DNA of 6,903 nt from contig CANBWF010000071.1 of the NCBI GenBank assembly GCA_947373075.1, positions 1 through 6,903 of the forward strand. Reading direction: 5' to 3'. Below are positions 5,732 to 6,903 of this stretch, one piece after another. The DNA comes from Actinomycetota bacterium. GTDB lineage: Bacteria; Actinomycetota; Actinomycetes; S36-B12; UBA5976. A model generated the notes under the pieces. The model was not told the origin of the DNA. It saw nothing but the letters and a program-made list of their open reading frames with translations, and ran no database searches. Within the stretch, counting starts at the first letter, position 1. Each line of letters begins with the position of its first letter. Both the position numbers and the translations under genes were made by a program.

Positions 5732-5750
5732 AACGGAGGAACGTTAAAAA
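5727..5750. repeat. second, AT-rich inverted repeat beside the terminator
   Basis: TTTTTAACG (5727-5735), 6-nt spacer GAGGAA, CGTTAAAAA (5742-5750): a perfect 9-bp inverted repeat abutting the main terminator, whose T-run supplies its left arm. It could extend termination of the leftward transcript or be a protein site. The AT-rich stem is weak as RNA. Confidence 0.55.
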
Positions 5751-5760
5751 TACTTGGCGC

Positions 5761-6189
5761 CTATTTGCTAGCTGGCGATGCAGAAGGCAGTGGCGGAATC
5801 TGTCCATCTTGGCCAAGACCATTGCCTGGACCCCGATCATCAGGACCCATCATTCCTGGGCCGCCTTGACCGTTGCCTGGACCCATCATTCCTGGACCAC
5901 CTTGACCATTACCTGGACCCATCATTCCTGGGCCACGGCCATCGTGGTCAAAACCTGGGCCGAACTGGTGCATGCCGAATCGATCGCGCTCATGGTGCAT
6001 TGTTGAAGCATGTCCCACCCCAATTCCAACCAATAGGGCAAGGACCGATGCCACAATTACTGATGAAAGTGCGCGCTTAGATAGCCAATTAGAGATTTGA
6101 GCCCGCAATGTGGGTTCAACAGAGGTATTCGAGTTAACGGACTCAGTTTGAACCTCAACTATTGATTCATCATTGGTTGGTTCTGACAT
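5761..6189 (-). CDS. membrane-anchored Gly/Pro/Met/His-rich repeat protein (142 aa)
   Basis: Not assignable to a known family. Residues 1-40 are an acidic, Ser/Thr-rich cytoplasmic tail. Residues about 42-61 form one membrane segment (SSVIVASVLALLVGIGVGHA) preceded by Lys-Arg, so the rest should be outside. The outer part begins with a His/Met/Asp stretch (His60, Met64, His65, His66, Met73, His74, His82). It continues with tandem 12-residue units GPGMMGPGNGQG at about residues 86-121, the last decaying to GPGMMGPDDRGP. The tail is Pro/Ser-rich. Paired Met and clustered His could bind copper or another soft metal; this is inference. The ATG at 6189 has a good Shine-Dalgarno (AAAGGA, 6-nt spacer). 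It is a single gene, isolated by terminators on both sides. A structural, cell-surface or simply low-complexity role is equally possible. Confidence 0.82.
   Translation of the reverse strand: MSEPTNDESIVEVQTESVNSNTSVEPTLRAQISNWLSKRALSSVIVASVLALLVGIGVGHASTMHHERDRFGMHQFGPGFDHDGRGPGMMGPGNGQGGPGMMGPGNGQGGPGMMGPDDRGPGNGLGQDGQIPPLPSASPASK
5843..5934. repeat. 36-bp tandem repeat inside the repeat-protein gene
   Basis: Two complete 36-bp units (5843-5878 and 5879-5914) and a partial third (from 5915, matching for about 20 bp). A degenerate copy lies on the other side, about 5814-5842. The two full units differ at four bases, all silent third positions (GGC/GGT or AAC/AAT) in the minus-strand gene. 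Each unit encodes 12 residues. Confidence 0.9.
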
Positions 6190-6195
6190 TTTCTA

Positions 6196-6201
6196 TCCTT
6201 T
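6196..6201 (-). promoter_or_regulatory. ribosome binding site of the repeat-protein gene
   Basis: On the minus strand AAAGGA is followed by TAGAAA and then the ATG at 6189. It fixes this start. Unlike nucS, pduO, murA and the zinc-protein gene, this gene therefore has a conventional leader. Confidence 0.7.
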
Positions 6202-6210
6202 GTTTGCGGG

Positions 6211-6260
6211 ACACTTTCAGCGTAACCCTGTTTACATTCATAACGTTACAAAACAAGTGT
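6211..6260. promoter_or_regulatory. two-part dyad symmetry in the leader/promoter region of the repeat-protein gene
   Basis: ACACTT (6211-6216) pairs with AAGTGT (6255-6260), and GTAAC (6222-6226) pairs with GTTAC (6245-6249). Both pairs share the same centre. The palindrome TAACGTTA (6241-6248) overlaps one arm. It lies between the atp terminator and the start codon, where the promoter should be. I could not identify a convincing -35/-10 pair, although a perfect TTGACA occurs on the minus strand at 6273-6278. Confidence 0.3.
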
Positions 6261-6309
6261 TAAGAAACATGATGTCAAACATTTGGGTCAGGTAAAGAAA
6301 CCAGAAATG

Positions 6310-6345
6310 AAAAAGGGCTGGCTTCGTAATGAAACCAGCCCTTTT
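6310..6345 (-). terminator. intrinsic terminator of the atp operon
   Basis: Inverted repeat AAAAGGGCTGG (6311-6321) and CCAGCCCTTTT (6335-6345). The stem is extended by TTC/GAA after one mismatch, with a 5-nt loop. Read leftward from atpC, the hairpin ends in TTTTT. It starts 10 bp past the atpC stop codon, so it is the natural 3' end of the ATP synthase operon. Confidence 0.9.
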
Positions 6346-6355
6346 CCTAGAAAAG

Positions 6356-6757
6356 TTAGTTATGCAACCCTGATGCTGTGGTTTCTGCGGCTGCCTTAAG
6401 GCGAGTCTCTGCCCGGCGGTATGCAGCCACTTGCTCTGGCGATTCAGAACCATTTGCGCGATCAAGCGCGGCCTGCGCACGCGCAACATCAATTTCAGAA
6501 TCCAGTTCAGCAACTTCTGCTAGAACCTTTACTTCATTTGAGTCAACGGCGAAGAAACCACCATGAACAGCCACCGAAACTTTTGCGCCATCAGTTGTTT
6601 CAATGCGAACAACCCCGTCAACAAGAAGAGATAGCACTGGTTCGTGACCAGGCAAAATACCAATCTCGCCTTCAGGAGTTTTAGCAACAACGGATTTAGC
6701 CACACCCGACCACACTTTGTGATCGACAGCAACTACCGCAACTTGAAGTTCAGCCAC
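6356..6757 (-). CDS. atpC: F1F0 ATP synthase epsilon subunit (133 aa)
   Basis: Epsilon is a central-stalk subunit of F1 that couples rotation to catalysis and can restrain ATP hydrolysis. The N-terminal beta-sandwich (residues 1 to about 84) contains the family hallmark GEIGILPGHEPVLSLLVDG and the strand HGGFFAVDSNEVKVLAE. The C-terminal helical hairpin (about 87-125) holds DVARAQAALDRA and the Arg/Ala-rich AAYRRAETRLKAAAE. Length is complete for actinobacterial epsilon. The start is GTG at 6757, 2 nt after the atpD stop, with Shine-Dalgarno AAAGGG 6 nt upstream formed by the last atpD codons, so translation is coupled to atpD. It is the last gene of the atp operon. The DUF2550 membrane-protein gene that often follows atpC in actinobacteria is not present here. 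Confidence 0.97.
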   Translation of the reverse strand: MAELQVAVVAVDHKVWSGVAKSVVAKTPEGEIGILPGHEPVLSLLVDGVVRIETTDGAKVSVAVHGGFFAVDSNEVKVLAEVAELDSEIDVARAQAALDRANGSESPEQVAAYRRAETRLKAAAETTASGLHN

Positions 6758-6759
6758 GA

Positions 6760-6903
6760 TTAGCCCTTTAGCTTCTCAGCGTTAGCCTTAACATCATCGA
6801 TGCCACCAGCCATGAAGAATGCCTGCTCTGGCAAGTGATCGTATTCACCTTCAGTTAGCAACTTGAACGATGCAACAGTCTCATCAACAGGAACGAACGA
6901 GCC
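6760..6903 (-). CDS. atpD: F1F0 ATP synthase beta subunit, C-terminal 47 residues only
   Basis: The catalytic F1 beta subunit, cut by the right edge of the window. The last 47 residues are visible, from GSFVPVDETVASFKLLTEGE through YDHLPEQAFFMAGGIDD to AEKLKG, ending in TAA at 6762-6760. The DETV-SF and YDHLPEQAFFM-GGIDD blocks are the conserved beta C-terminal helical domain. The nucleotide-binding part lies outside the window. Its last codons carry the ribosome binding site for atpC. Confidence 0.97.
   Translation of the reverse strand, partial: GSFVPVDETVASFKLLTEGEYDHLPEQAFFMAGGIDDVKANAEKLKG
6764..6769 (-). promoter_or_regulatory. ribosome binding site of atpC inside the atpD end
   Basis: AAAGGG on the minus strand (atpD Lys-Gly codons) lies 6 nt before the atpC GTG at 6757. 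It supports GTG as the start and coupling of epsilon to beta translation. Confidence 0.75.

Noticed and set aside
5660..5869. Plus-strand open frame across the terminator
   Set aside because: It runs through a strong hairpin and the antisense of the repeat gene, and it has no ribosome site.
5843..5934. Regular 36-bp repeats resembling CRISPR repeat length
   Set aside because: The units are directly adjacent with no spacers and keep a coding frame of 12 residues, so they are coding tandem repeats. No cas gene is nearby.
1..6903. A new defence, mobile or biosynthetic system
   Set aside because: No transposase, integrase, attachment repeats, toxin-antitoxin pair, nuclease/helicase cassette or sharp composition change is seen. 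The gene set is core actinobacterial housekeeping with a few small genes of unknown function.

Overview
The window looks like chromosomal housekeeping DNA from an actinobacterium of moderate GC. The evidence is the association of the ATP synthase 3' end, a PduO-type cobalamin adenosyltransferase, murA and nucS. NucS/EndoMS, an Asp-type (fosfomycin-insensitive) MurA, a DUF2127 protein with an N-terminal CxxC motif, and apparent leaderless promoters all fit Actinobacteria. Codon use (many GCA, GCT, GAA and AAA codons) is less GC-biased than in Streptomyces or Mycobacterium. A freshwater planktonic lineage such as the Nanopelagicales is my guess, but that is inference only.

Layout, left to right. 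The 3' part of a DUF2127 membrane protein gene runs rightward (1-754). It converges on a leftward three-gene operon (2606 to 782): a small CxxC/HxxC probable zinc protein, then two unrelated-looking alpha/beta hydrolases. The genes are joined by an in-gene Shine-Dalgarno with a 2-nt gap and then by a TAATG stop/start overlap. Divergent from this operon, across 88 bp, is nucS (2695-3369). A weak terminator follows, then a small membrane-anchored DUF2007-like protein (3461-3787). Its 3' end overlaps by 17 bp the end of the oppositely oriented murA (5048 to 3771).

murA and the divergent pduO-type gene (5112-5687) share a 63-bp control region with a perfect short palindrome. A strong bidirectional terminator (5694-5725) separates pduO from a leftward gene for a membrane-anchored Gly/Pro/Met/His-rich repeat protein (6189 to 5761). 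The right end carries atpC and the last 47 codons of atpD, both leftward and ending in a clear intrinsic terminator at 6310-6345.

Functionally, the genes cover energy conversion (F1 beta and epsilon), the first committed step of peptidoglycan synthesis (MurA), adenosylcobalamin formation, and non-canonical mismatch repair (NucS). The hydrolases, the zinc protein and the two small membrane proteins have no assignable substrate. I see no mobile element, RNA gene, CRISPR array or defence system. The points most worth a second look are the repeat protein, whose adjacent repeat copies differ only at silent sites; the -10-like motifs placed so that transcripts would start at or near the start codon; and the symmetric sequences between divergent or convergent genes.
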